Assembly (NCBI GenBank): GCA_021464415.1
Contig: CM038470.1
Coordinates: forward strand, 9,064,394-9,128,393
Reading direction: 5' to 3'
Origin: Lonicera japonica
Lineage: Eukaryota; Streptophyta; Magnoliopsida; Dipsacales; Caprifoliaceae
DNA: 64,000 nucleotides
The position numbers were made by a program, and so were the translations under genes. This document shows positions 24,901 to 35,261 of this stretch, in pieces. The stretch's first letter is position 1; each line of letters starts with the position of its first letter. The notes below the pieces were generated by a model, which did no database searches, was not told the origin of the DNA, and saw nothing but the letters and a program-made list of their open reading frames with translations.

Positions 24901-26381
24901 GTACCGATATGCACTAGTTAGTGTAACCCCCGTGCACAGTAATGTTTCTCCAAGGTTCAAAGTTCTGGACAGTGGCATACCGGTATGCACCTGTTTTGTG
25001 CAATACAGGTACACAGGACTGGCGGTGCAAACCTAGTTCACTAGGGTTTATTTTAGGTCACATATGTGACTTTGTATAAATAGATAGCTTGTTTATTCAT
25101 CGTAAATATCGAACTATTGTTTCTAGTTTTTAAGGTAGGTTTAGAGAAGAAGTTCTAGAGATATAAAACTAGGGTTTCATTGTACTCAGGTTTTAATCCA
25201 ATCTTCAATAAAGATCACCCCAGTGGAGTGCCGCAGTGCGGTACCACCTTATCTCTTGTGTGTATTGGTGATTGTTTTCTCCGTTATTGTTTTCTTGTGG
25301 TGCTTTTGGTGCATGGTAACTTTGATTGCGGTAACATATTGTTTCTTGATTTCATCCCCATTGTGTTGGTAGTTTGGTTTAGCTAGTGTTTTTGCACAAC
25401 AGTGTAATGTGATTAACCTAAATAGTTCTCATATTTGTAATGTGATTTATGAAGTCTGACGCTATGTTTGGGAGTCTAGGATAGAAAAGAAAAGGAGAGA
25501 AAGTACCAAACGGAGGGGAGAGAAAGGGAGAGTGTTTGAGAGTTTAAAAATGAAGAGAATGTTACAATCTCTCTTGGTGTTTGGGAGTTGTAAAAAAAAG
25601 GAGAGAAGATTATATTCAAAAAATTTGTTATGTATTTTAAGGATAAAATTGACAATATCTTAACCTTTCATTAAAAAACTTTCACTTTTCTCCAATTCTC
25701 TCTGATTTGGAGAGAGTTTTAAATAGTTTTCTCTCCCTTTCTCTCCTATTCTCTCCGTAAAAACTCTCAACCGAGAGAACGCATAAACTTTCTTGCGTTT
25801 TCTCTACCTTTCTCTCCAAATTAAACTCCCAAACATAATGATTGTCTATTTAGACAACAAAACAAATGTGCGCACGGATAACACCACAAAACCAAATAAA
25901 ATGTAACAAAATTAACTTACCAAAGAAAGAAATGAACACCAATCTTAATAGCAAGGGAGTGATCAAAAATGGCCATAATTTCCAAAAACGCAAACTTCCT
26001 CAATTCTCTTTCCACCCCCTTCTTTGTTAACCACCCCTCGAAAACCCCGCGCTCGTACAAGTATTGAATTCTCTTCATTGTCATCTCTCTCTGCTGTTCC
26101 ATGGACTGATTATAATCCGCCCCTACAAAAACCTTGTTTCCCCTCTCTCTAGGGCAAAACAACTTGCTCTGTATCATTAGACCGAACAGCCAGTCCCTGT
26201 CTTCCAAATTGTGGCCGTCCATTAGCTTTCGCATCGATTTTGTGTCGAAATCGAACGTCTCGGAAAGCTCCGGCGGGGAGTAGGCTAGGCAGATGGTGGA
26301 TTGGAGAGGTGGCGGTGGTGAAACAGATGGCCGGATGAGGTGTCCGGCCAGGATTTGAGTTCGAAAGTTGAATTGATCCAT
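18902..26381 (-). CDS. ACX3: Acyl-CoA oxidase 3 (peroxisomal, medium-chain), 13 exons
   Basis: Exons in transcript order: 26381-25921, 22922-22805, 22711-22604, 22189-22017, 21898-21799, 21442-21368, 21251-21121, 20918-20783, 20441-20322, 19984-19838, 19756-19652, 19512-19411, 19150-18902. They sum to 2,025 nt, 674 aa, with all junctions in frame and GT-AG, close to the length of Arabidopsis ACX3. The enzyme does the first step of peroxisomal beta-oxidation, oxidising acyl-CoA to trans-2-enoyl-CoA with FAD and making H2O2. Residues 7-15 (RTQILAGHL) fit a PTS2 peroxisomal signal; the C-terminus (SSVQH) lacks PTS1, as expected for ACX3. Residues 183-193 (FAMTELGHGSN) belong to the FAD/acyl site and Glu465 in TFEGDN is the expected catalytic base. 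Intron 1 is 2,998 bp and filled with transposons. Confidence 0.97.
22298..22578. mobile_element. MITE-like element in ACX3 intron 3
   Basis: The left end gttgcgtttgataaaa (22300) and the right end ttctatcaaacaagga (about 22559-22574) are imperfect inverted repeats. Further inward complementarity exists (ggaaaaagg with the aattttt block). It resembles hAT- or Harbinger-type MITEs that begin with a gtttga word. No target duplication was resolved. Confidence 0.45.
23769..23966 (+). mobile_element. tRNA-derived SINE with 18-bp target duplications
   Basis: A GC-richer ~200-bp unit carries a ggttgccacagcgataagg A-box-like start and a ggttcgattttcc B box (about 23835), and ends in an A-rich tail. 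It is flanked by near-identical direct repeats, aatatgtctttgaataaa (23751-23768) and aatatgtttctgaataaa (23967-23984), 16 of 18 matching. Pol III boxes, A-tail and target duplications together support a SINE. It lies antisense to ACX3 in intron 1. Confidence 0.85.
24120..25407 (+). mobile_element. Truncated copia retrotransposon in ACX3 intron 1
   Basis: The + strand at 24304-24501 encodes the copia RNase H C-terminus (STTEAGYIAVTKEVKEVLWL, then HCDSQSAIHLAKN). Next come the usual end of pol and a likely polypurine tract near 24660, then a probable 3' LTR (about 24709-25407) with a TATA-like tataaatag at 25075. Part of the LTR (about 24797-24850) recurs at 24125-24180, upstream of the RNase H. 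That is the remnant of the 5' LTR. Gag, protease, integrase and most of the reverse transcriptase are deleted. Confidence 0.75.
24304..24501 (+). pseudogene. Copia RNase H remnant
   Basis: The frame is open for 65 codons with the copia RNase H motifs EAGY, the DSQSAI catalytic region and HHRRTKHIDI, and then reaches a stop where the family continues. It is antisense to the ACX3 gene and cannot form an enzyme alone. Confidence 0.85.
25463..25837. mobile_element. MITE-like inverted-repeat element in ACX3 intron 1
   Basis: The ends are inverted, tatgtttgggagt (25463) and actcccaaacata (25825-25837). The purine-rich left half (gga gag aaa words) pairs with the pyrimidine-rich right half. Length is about 375 bp with no coding capacity. 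It resembles plant MITEs that begin with a tgtttggga word. The superfamily is not determined because no clear target duplication is seen. Confidence 0.55.
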
Positions 26382-26680
26382 TGAAGACGGAGATAAAGAT
26401 GATGATGGAAATTGTGATTTTAGAGAGAGAGAGAGATAGAAAAAAAAAAAAGACAGAGAAAGTACTACATACAAAAGGGACTAACAACTATTATGAATGG
26501 TGGGTGCAGGGATCGTTGATATGGTACGGTACGAGTGTGCATCGAAATGGAAACCAAAGTCGTTGTCAAGCGGTGGCTAGTAGAGTACCGAGTACGCCAC
26601 CAAATTTACTACGTTTTGGTACCCAACTTTTAACATTTACTCAATTTTATTTGATGACAAACGTACAAAATTAGAAGAAA
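26382..26680 (-). promoter_or_regulatory. 5' leader and proximal promoter of ACX3
   Basis: On the coding strand a pyrimidine-rich leader with a (CT)n run (complement of 26422-26438) precedes the ATG at 26381. No unambiguous TATA box is visible. Confidence 0.4.
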
Positions 26681-27042
26681 ACAAATAATAATACTTTACC
26701 AAACTAAACTAGACTAGCTATCAACTAGGTATTTTTAATATTTATAAAATTATATCAAAAAATTTATAAAATGTGACACTAACTAGATTCAAAAAAATCA
26801 TTACTAAAGAACAGTGTTATTATACTTAATATCAAATATAACTCTTAAAAACAATATTTTATCGTGACAAATTAAATTAAAATTTACTTTAAACAAAAAA
26901 TGTACCCTTTTTTTTCATTATTTCTACTATTTAATCGGCTTCCACCATGAGTCATTAACTTTGACCCATATCAAAGATGATAATATTTCTATTATTTTTA
27001 TTCATTGGATTTATAGTTTCATTTTGGACAATTATGTTAGTT
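26681..27042. other. AT-rich intergenic DNA, nothing recognised
   Basis: Low-complexity AT-rich sequence with no coding signal. It ends in the target duplication (27034-27042) of the neighbouring LINE. Confidence 0.5.
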
Positions 27043-28671
27043 TTATTTTTTTTGACAGAGAAGGGAACATATATTAAGCTAAATCAGCATCCAAAACATG
27101 AGAAATAAAAGGAGGGCAGGACATGTCCCAAACCCTCAGACCAGACAAAGAATTACTTGTTGTAGCAATGCTGTGCGCAACGCAATTCGCCGACCTATAA
27201 ACAAAACAAACCGAGCATTGATTTAAGACATTAAGAATTGCCTTACAATCATCAACAATAGAGCCAACAATAGAAAAATAATCAACCGAGTTATAAACAG
27301 CAGAAGCTAAAAGTTATGAATCGGTTTCGATGATGATATGCGATAGCTATCTATCCTTCAACCAGCTAAGTACCTCACGAAGGCTCAGCGCCTCTGCAAG
27401 AAAAGGTTGATAGTGACCATGCTTTGAACCCTGAATCGCAGCAATGAAGCAGCCATTTGAATCTCTTAATACACCTCCAAAACCCATCCGGTTAGCTGCA
27501 AAAAAAATCGAGGCATCAAATTGCATTTACCAAAGTAGGCTTACTCCACTTCTTTAAGTGCTGCTGCACCTCATCAACTGAAACGGAAGATAGGCATAAT
27601 AACTGCACTGGCCGAGCGCCATTCGGTCACGGTAAACTCTGCCGACTAAAACTGTGGCCGGTGATTTCGTCGAACCATTCCAAATAAGATCGTTCCGGTT
27701 TGTCCAAATACTCCAGCAAAGAGCTGCAGCGTACTCCACCTCTGCATTTGACTAGCGCCTTCTTGCTTCTTTCCACCAAACTACCATAAATTATATGCTG
27801 ACTTTGATTAACAAAATGCACATTACGGAGCTGTGATTTCTGCCAAAACTGATGGACAACAGGGCAGCCAATGAGCGCATGAAATAAAGATTGGTCATGA
27901 CCTGCACAAAAAGCACAAACACATCTATTCCACATGCTTTCTTAAAGCTGCTTTAGAAGGCACTACATTATTAAGAGCGCGCCACATAAAGTTACGAATT
28001 TCCGTGGGGGGCAAGTGCATCGACCAAATAAATTTCCAATCCGTAATAGCAGGAGTAACAAGCGGCTGAGACGTTTGGCATAAAAAGTTGTAGCCGCTCT
28101 TCACGCTATAATTACCTTTGGGATCCCAGGCCCAATACCATGTTGTTAAATCGGAAAAATTTAGCTTAGGAATTATGAGGAAGCGGGATAGAAAGAATAG
28201 CATCCCGGTCTCTAGCATCAAATAAATCCGTAATTAAGCTCCCATCCTATTCCAATTTCGGGAATCAAAAGGCCATCTACCGCCGCTTCCTTAATGTCGT
28301 ATCCAAATAGTGTAAAAGTATATGGGTATTTATACAAGAACACCCAAGTTCAATATTAGTGCTAACACCATTGCCAATTCTTTTGCGAGCCCCCGCTAAA
28401 ATCAGATTTTTAGAGAATGAAATACTTCTCCAAATATAACTAGGATTGCCACCCAAATTCGCATTAAGAAAATCAGAATGAGGGTAGTACCTAGCTTTGA
28501 AAATTCTTGCACATAACGTATTAGAGTGAGTAATCAAGTGCCAAGCTTGTTTAGCTAAAAGAGCCGTATTAAAATCACGAATGCGCCGAAAACCTAGGCC
28601 ACCCTGAATCTTCTTAAAACAGAGCTTGTTCCAACTTTTCCATCGAATACCGTTACTTCGGTCTTTCTTTC
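27043..28671 (-). mobile_element. 5'-truncated LINE with 9-bp target duplication
   Basis: The element is read on the minus strand, with its poly-A seen as a T-run near 27043-27053. Direct repeats atgttagtt flank it (27034-27042 and 28672-28680). Only the ORF2 C-terminal part is present, which is typical 5' truncation during target-primed reverse transcription. Stops and frameshifts show it is not recent. Confidence 0.85.
27300..28671 (-). pseudogene. LINE ORF2 C-terminal domains (zf-RVT and RNase H-like), decayed
   Basis: In coding order, 28620-28280 reads the segment after the reverse transcriptase (LAKQAWHLITHSNTLCARIF). 28221-27925 reads a zf-RVT region (WKFIWSMHLPPTEIRNFMWR). About 27700-27560 reads CWSIWTNRNDLIWN. 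About 27530-27300 reads an RNase H-like (RVT_3) domain (MGFGGVLRDSNGCF, AEALSLREVL, IIIETDS). The acidic residues of the RNase H-like fold are still visible. A stop at about 27346 and several frame changes inactivate it. Confidence 0.8.
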
Positions 28672-28680
28672 ATGTTAGTT

Positions 28681-29306
28681 AAACTAATAAAACTGTTAGT
28701 CAACATAAAAGTAATACAAACTACCTAATTTACCTCTCGTGCAAATTCTTGACTTGATTTCATCAAAACTATGAACTCAAAATCCAATTAACCCCTTTTT
28801 CTTTCATGTTTGATGTTACACGTATACAAAAATAAATTCAAAAAAACATTATTCTTTTTTAACCTATACAAATAATATAATTCTTATACCAAATAATCAA
28901 TTTCCTTTTTCTCAAAATAGAATGATAGGCAAAATAACAAAATGGTCTAATGGCCAATAAATTTCCAACCTAAAACTGTGGCTACATTCATCCTCCAAAA
29001 ATTAAGTCCTAAACATTTGTCAAACTATAAATGATGATGCTAACTTTGATTAGCAAATTTATTCTAAAAAATGGAGGACGAAAGGAGTTGGTCTTGGCGG
29101 TATATTACGCATTTTCTTTTAGAGAATCCGTTGTCAATTGTACGTGATGCATAATTTAATAATTAACAAATGTCATTTGAACTTTGGTGTCCTTAATATT
29201 AATGAAATTGGATTTGGGGTAATTTGCATGAGAGACAAAATATTTATATCATTTTTTTGATTGACTAACGATAAAAGATTATGTAAGTATGACTTTCAAA
29301 CTATAA
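28681..29306. other. AT-rich intergenic DNA
   Basis: No gene or named repeat recognised. Confidence 0.5.
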
Positions 29307-29367
29307 AAGTTAGATTGAGGTTCCATAGTTTTTAAGATGTAAAAACTATGGAACCTCAATCTAACTT
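29307..29367. repeat. Perfect 27-bp-arm hairpin
   Basis: The left arm (29307-29333) and right arm (29341-29367) are exact reverse complements around a 7-base spacer (aagatgt). Arms contain agattgaggttccatag. It may be a small MITE remnant or a recent inversion-duplication. Confidence 0.9.
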
Positions 29368-29872
29368 GGATAAAACTGTGAATCTCAAAACTAAGATGGC
29401 CCACACTAAAATCAAGGAAAAAATATAGGAGACATAATTCACCTCATGAGTTTACTTCACATCAAAGTCGGTTTTTGCCATTTTTAAATTCCGGGCAAAA
29501 TTATATAAAAGATGTTATATTATAAATAAAAATATTATTTTTTATATTAAAAAGCAAATTAAATTTATTTCAATGATAAAAATTTACATATCATAATAAA
29601 TATATTATAATTGCAAAGAATCGTGAAAAGAACACTACAATTTAATCTCTATTTCTATCTTATTGTTTTGAAATCAATATAAATCAAAATATTGTGCCCC
29701 TTTAATTCTCTCTTATAATACAAGAATATTCAAGATTCAATAGAGGAAGAAAAATAGAGAAAATTTGAAGAAATTGTTTCCCTACACCCTACACGCTATT
29801 TGAGCTTTAAAAACTTGTGTTATTAATTAGAATTTTTTTTTTAATATATATATATATATATGTAATATTAGG
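29368..29872. other. AT-rich intergenic DNA
   Basis: No gene recognised. A (TA)n run lies near 29846-29861. Confidence 0.5.
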
Positions 29873-30440
29873 TGTAGTTTGGTTGGTTGGGTTTTTAAAA
29901 AATATTTTGGGTATATTTAAAAAAAAGTGTTTGGTTCACCAGTTTTAAAATTTTCATTCAAGTAAAAATAATATTTTTTATTTATTTTTTCTTTTGTATT
30001 TTAGAAATATTTTAAGAAATGAATAAAGAACAAAGATTTTACTTTTTGTAAAATTTTAAAAATAGTGTACCGTATACAAATCGAATTGAAAAACAGTTTT
30101 AAAGAACTATACTTCAAAATAAATTTTAAATTAAATATTAAAAAACTCCAACTAAACAATGTTTGGTTGGGTTTTCTAATAATTATTTTTGTGTTTTTTT
30201 TTTTTTTTTAAAAAAAATCATGTTTGGTTCACCCATTTTAAAATTTTCATTCAAGGAAATTTATTTATTTTCCTTTAGTATTTTAAAAAAAAACTTTAAG
30301 AAATGAATAAAAAATAAGGATTATATTTTTTATAAAATTTTAAAAATATCATACCATATACGAATCAATTTTTTATTTTTTTTATAAAACTATATTTAAA
30401 AATAAATTTTAAATTAATCATTTAAAAAGTCTAACCAAAC
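29873..30440. repeat. Two tandem MITE-like units, 280-bp period
   Basis: The words ggttgggttttt (29885) and ggttgggttttc (30165) start two collinear copies. They share tgtttggttcacc, ttttaaaattttcattcaag and a atgaataaa block. Each unit starts with a gtttggttggg word and ends with its approximate inverse (actccaactaaac near 30145, tctaaccaaacgg near 30430). Adjacent insertion of two related MITEs, or a tandem duplication of one, would explain this. Confidence 0.65.
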
Positions 30441-33090
30441 GGTTAAATCTCTCTTAGTTTTTGCATTGTCCCTTGTCAACCTTGCTTGACATGTTTAACC
30501 ATGAGCATCCATATGGTATATTTGAGTTTGTTGGGGAATGCAATGCGGTTGATTGGCTGAGTGTGTAATTGTTGAAAAATTAGAAATGAAAAATACGAAT
30601 AGATTGAAGTTGTCAAAAATTTGATAGTTGAGAAATATTGGGTTGAATCTCTCTTTAAAATATTTTGTGACTTTATTCGGTATTTGTGTTAATAATTTAG
30701 ATAGGTCATTTCATTCTCATGATACAATAAGTCTAGATTTTCAGAAATTTTCATTGTTCTTCAACCTCTCGAAACTTTAAAAAAATTCAAAAAACAATTT
30801 TATTTTTAATAAATAAAACTTTATTCAAAAAATAACATTTTACACAAAGCAAGTCCAAACACAAAATCAAAGCTCGCGCATATGTGATAAACCACACCAT
30901 CTAAATTCTCATCTTATAGCACAAAATTCAAACACTCTAAGAACTCAAATTCTTAGTCAAATTTTTCCTTATAAAAATTTCTGAAAAATTTCACATCTCT
31001 CTTACATGTTACTTAAAAATACATATAAAATACTTGTTTTAATTTTGTTTTATATATTTTTTTAAAATAAACAATAACTCCCACAGTAACACGCGATAGG
31101 GAGTGACGTGGTGTTATTATAGATGGTCCACAGGATGGTTAGTTATTAATATCACGTCATTCGAGATGTGTGCACAACCTAATCTAATCCGGAATATGGG
31201 CAGGGTAGCTGGCATTTGGATATGCATGTTGTCTCCCTAACTCCAAGTTGGGCCTTCTCTCTCTCTCTCTCTCTCTCTCTCTTCCTATGTATATGTACTA
31301 GCTATTGTTCATGCTATCTAGTATAATGAAATTAAAAAAATATTAAATATAAATAAAAAAAAATTATATTTAAATTGTATATGTCAGCTTTACTAAATTT
31401 ATATAATAAACTTTCATAGATAAGAATAGTATTAAGTAGGATTTATGGGTTTTCTTGTCAAATTTTGAGTCGTAAATGAAAATGCATTTTAATTTGAATA
31501 TAAAATGGTTAACTTGAGTGATAAAATGGTAGATAACACCCCGAGAGGTTAACAAAACTCATATACATGAAGAGAGGGGTGATGGGCGACAAAAATCGAA
31601 TAAAATAATATTATATAGGGATATCAAAAAAGTATAAAACTCACATGCATGCATGAAAACTTTTTTATTCCTATTCCTATTGACTATATCCATCAACACA
31701 CATAAAGAAAAAAATTCAAAAGCATATACATTATTCTTAACCTAGGCTGCCACTAAAACAAATAATTATCGGATCATCAACTAAATATACATATCATAAA
31801 ATAAAGCTGCGATCTCCAACTAAATGAGTTAATAATTGCTAATAAAAAATGAGCACCCATATATACATTATTCAAATGAGTTACATCAACCCATATATAT
31901 ACCTTCTTCTTCTTTAAAAAAAAAGAAGGTAAACCACAAAATATTACATTCTTCAAAAGAGTAAACAACAAAAAGAGTAGAAAATCTCAAGTATTTTGAT
32001 GGGTATTTACTATTTAGCCATGAAAATCTTAAGAGAAGAGAGAATACATATATATAAATTTGGTGAGAGAGAAAGAGTGTTCTTGTATTTATAAAAATAC
32101 TGTGAGGGGGAAAAGTGAGAAAATTTTGAAATTTGAAAATCTCAAATTGTTTATTTTTTTTATTATATTAAGGTGAAAAAAGACAATAAAAATTATTATG
32201 TAATTGGGTAATTTGATATCTTAAAAATACATCTAAAGGGTTTACATTTCTTTTTGGTTTGTAAACAAATTTTGACCATTAGTTAATAATAACAAAATTG
32301 GATTATAATAGTTTTCTATAATTTTGACCATTTGTCTTACACGTAACTTTATATCTACAATTTTAAATATGCAAGCTTTTATTGGTAAATTTTAAATATA
32401 CAAACTCTTACATAGTATTTTGTTTTAAATTTAATGTATTTTGAATTTCACAAAAATAAATAGAGAAAAAAGATAAGAGATTAAAATTGGTGGAATAAAA
32501 GAGATAAAAAATTGTTGACTTTCTTGATTTGATGGGCTGAAAATACATCTAATGGTCTAAATTTTTTCTTCTTTTTTGCAAATTAATCTGGACCATTGAT
32601 TAGATAATTTGGTGATATGATAGTTGTTTCCCTTGTGATATAGATATAATAATAATATTTAAAACCTACTAAATTTTTAAGTATAACTTTATTTATTAAA
32701 TTAAATATTTATTTATAAAATTAAATTATATATATCTATATTCAAACTCCCTACTGAAATGCATATTAGTCAATTATATATATTAAAAAAATGTAAATTG
32801 TCTTTAACAAAATCTTAACATACGAGAAATATTAACAAATAAAATATTTATCTATAATTAATTTAGTAAAATAAACCGGTTATTATCGATTAACACTTTA
32901 TTATATGGTTATATTTTAACATTATACATCCCTTTAATGAAATAAAAAATAAAGTATCATATCATATAAGTCAATGGGATTTTTGTTTTCCCTAATAATA
33001 ATAATAATAATAATTCTTGATAATAAATACATTGATAATTCTTGATAATCTTATTATGGTATGTAGCCTAATATATTATTTGTCAATATA
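30441..33090. other. AT-rich intergenic DNA, no gene
   Basis: No supported gene. A (TC)13 microsatellite is at 31256-31282. A degenerate direct repeat around aaaatacatctaa (32224 and 32538) extends about 100 bp. A (TAA)n run is at 32993-33014. Short open frames are chance. Confidence 0.5.
31256..31282. repeat. (TC)n microsatellite
   Basis: About 13 uninterrupted tc units. Confidence 0.95.
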
Positions 33091-34429
33091 CAGTGGCGAA
33101 ATCAAGAATTCAATCAAGGAGGAAAAATTTAAAGCACACAAGAATATAAATTTAAAGCCATAAAATTTTAACTTAAACATTATAGTATTAATACTACAAA
33201 TTACTAACATTATAAGGGGTTTCAAATTTTGAAGCTATTGCAAGACATATTCCATCTCAATAAAATACAAAAAATTAGGGGATAATATTATGCCACTAAT
33301 CAACTAATTAACTAATCAAGAAGTAAACATAATATTATGCAGTTAATCAATTATTCAAGAAATAGACCTAATATTATACAATTAATCAAGAAATGAACCT
33401 AATATTGAGCAATCACTATTAATTCTTCAATTAATTTAACAAAGACCTAATATTGTGCTACTAATCAATAATAGAACTAATATTAGGCAATTAATCAAAA
33501 AAATAAACCTAATATTAATAATGAAATACACCTAATACTAAGAAAGATCAAAAAATAAACTTAATGGTATGTGAAAAATAATTGAAGGAGCCGGTGGAGG
33601 CATGGGTGTAAATCAACTAAAGTAAGTGAAGAGCAAAATAAAAAAGTAAAAGAAAAGAAAATATGATATGAGGAATGAAATGGATTATGTGGGAGGATTT
33701 AAAGTTTCAAATAACCCTTAAAATTTAAACACTAGTATGTACATAGAATTAAACATACCTTTTATTGAGATCCAATTACACTTAAATACCTTGCAGTATA
33801 AAGTTCTGTAGATATATATATATATATATATTTTCAAAAAATGCCCCATATGTAATTAAAAATTTTAAAAATCAAGGGGGTCAATCCCCGTCCCCACCCT
33901 CACCTATCACCTTACTAGCACATCCCATGTCAATATATTAAGTCCTAATAGTTTTGAATAATTGTTAGTAAATTTATTTTCACTTTACGAAATAAATAAA
34001 ACATCCATTATAAATTGTTTGATTATTTAGACATATATCACATTTGTATACATCCATCTAAATTAATTTTATAGAAAACAAAAAAATAATTTTGAGTTAC
34101 AATTTATTTTGCTAATTTTTAGTTAAAAAATTATGGTAAATTATTTTTTCTTCTTTTACAAAAAATGCTTGAAAAAGGTAACAAAGATATATAAAAGTTC
34201 GTATAAAACTGAAATCGTTTAAGATGGAGAAGTTTAAAACAAGGCATAAAATGATGGATGTAAATTTTCTTTTCTTGATTTTTTTTTATACAAGTAATGA
34301 TTAAATAATACAATTTTTTCATATATAATTTTACAACCACCTTAATAAAATGTATAAATGGGTGGAATACAACTATCACATAAGGTGGACGCAACTTTTT
34401 TTCTTATTTCATTTTTCCTTTTTTGTTTA
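33091..34429. other. AT-rich repeat-derived DNA
   Basis: The start cagtggcgaaatcaagaatt (33091) resembles the left end of a common plant non-autonomous element, but no matching right end is found. 33275-33545 holds seven or so degenerate copies of a cctaatatta...aattaatcaag unit of roughly 35-40 bp. An (AT)n run lies at 33812-33831. No gene was found. Confidence 0.35.
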
Positions 34430-34605
34430 GGCTAAATAACAAAAAATGGTAATGAACTTATACCTCTTTAGCGTTTTGGTGACCAAACTTTTTTTTGGGT
34501 CATTCATGGAAAGAAACTTTTTATTTATTGTCAATTTGCTCCAATCGTCAGCTCCTGTTTAAATTCACTAACGAAATGCTGACGTGGAAATAAAACTTCC
34601 TACTT
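34430..34605 (+). repeat. Left TIR of MULE
   Basis: Matches the reverse complement of 39525-39692 with few differences. It includes acctctttagcgttttggtg and the gctcctgtttaaattcacta word. Confidence 0.9.
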
Positions 34606-35261
34606 ATTGTTATTACAACTCATCACATGTTACAACTCAGCAAGTTAGTGTGATGTGTGCTTAATTAACATGTGAGTGGAATGTGATGCAAGTTGACAGG
34701 AAAATTAACCATGGAAATTAACCATGGTTATGTTTCTCTAACTTAACTACAAATAATGTATTCACTCACCATCTAAACACGCCATTTGAGACCGATCAGT
34801 GAGAAACTAAAGGAGACTAAACGAAGAATATAAAGAGTTATTGAAGATTAGTCTTAATCGATCAGAGGTAAGGCTTTCATTACACTACACCATGGTTATT
34901 TCAATGGGATTTCATTACACCATTATTATCTGAAGGTTAGGGTTTTTCTATTGTTTGAGTATTGTTTAAAGTTAGGCTTTTTTTTTTCAATTTCTAAGTT
35001 AATAAATATATTTTAATGATTTTTGTTTCGAAGTAAGAGTTGATTAAAGAAATCTATTCCTTTTATATTGTTTGTGGTCCCATTGAAGAAATTAAAGTTA
35101 TGATTTTTTTCAATTTGTAGGTTTATTTCCGTTTGTCTCCACTATAATTTCTTTTTTATTATTTGTGGTCCTATTGCAAATTTGTTTATTTATACAATAT
35201 TAAGTGCCTAAAATACACTACTGAGTGTGTTTTTTTTCACTTTTTATTGTTTTCTTTTATA

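Noticed and set aside
33091..33905. Possible full non-autonomous element starting cagtggcga
   Set aside because: Right end does not pair with the left and no target duplication is visible, so only the repeat-derived nature is reported.
34131..34394. Minus-strand open frame of 87 codons
   Set aside because: AT-rich, no recognisable protein features, next to the MULE end; probably chance.
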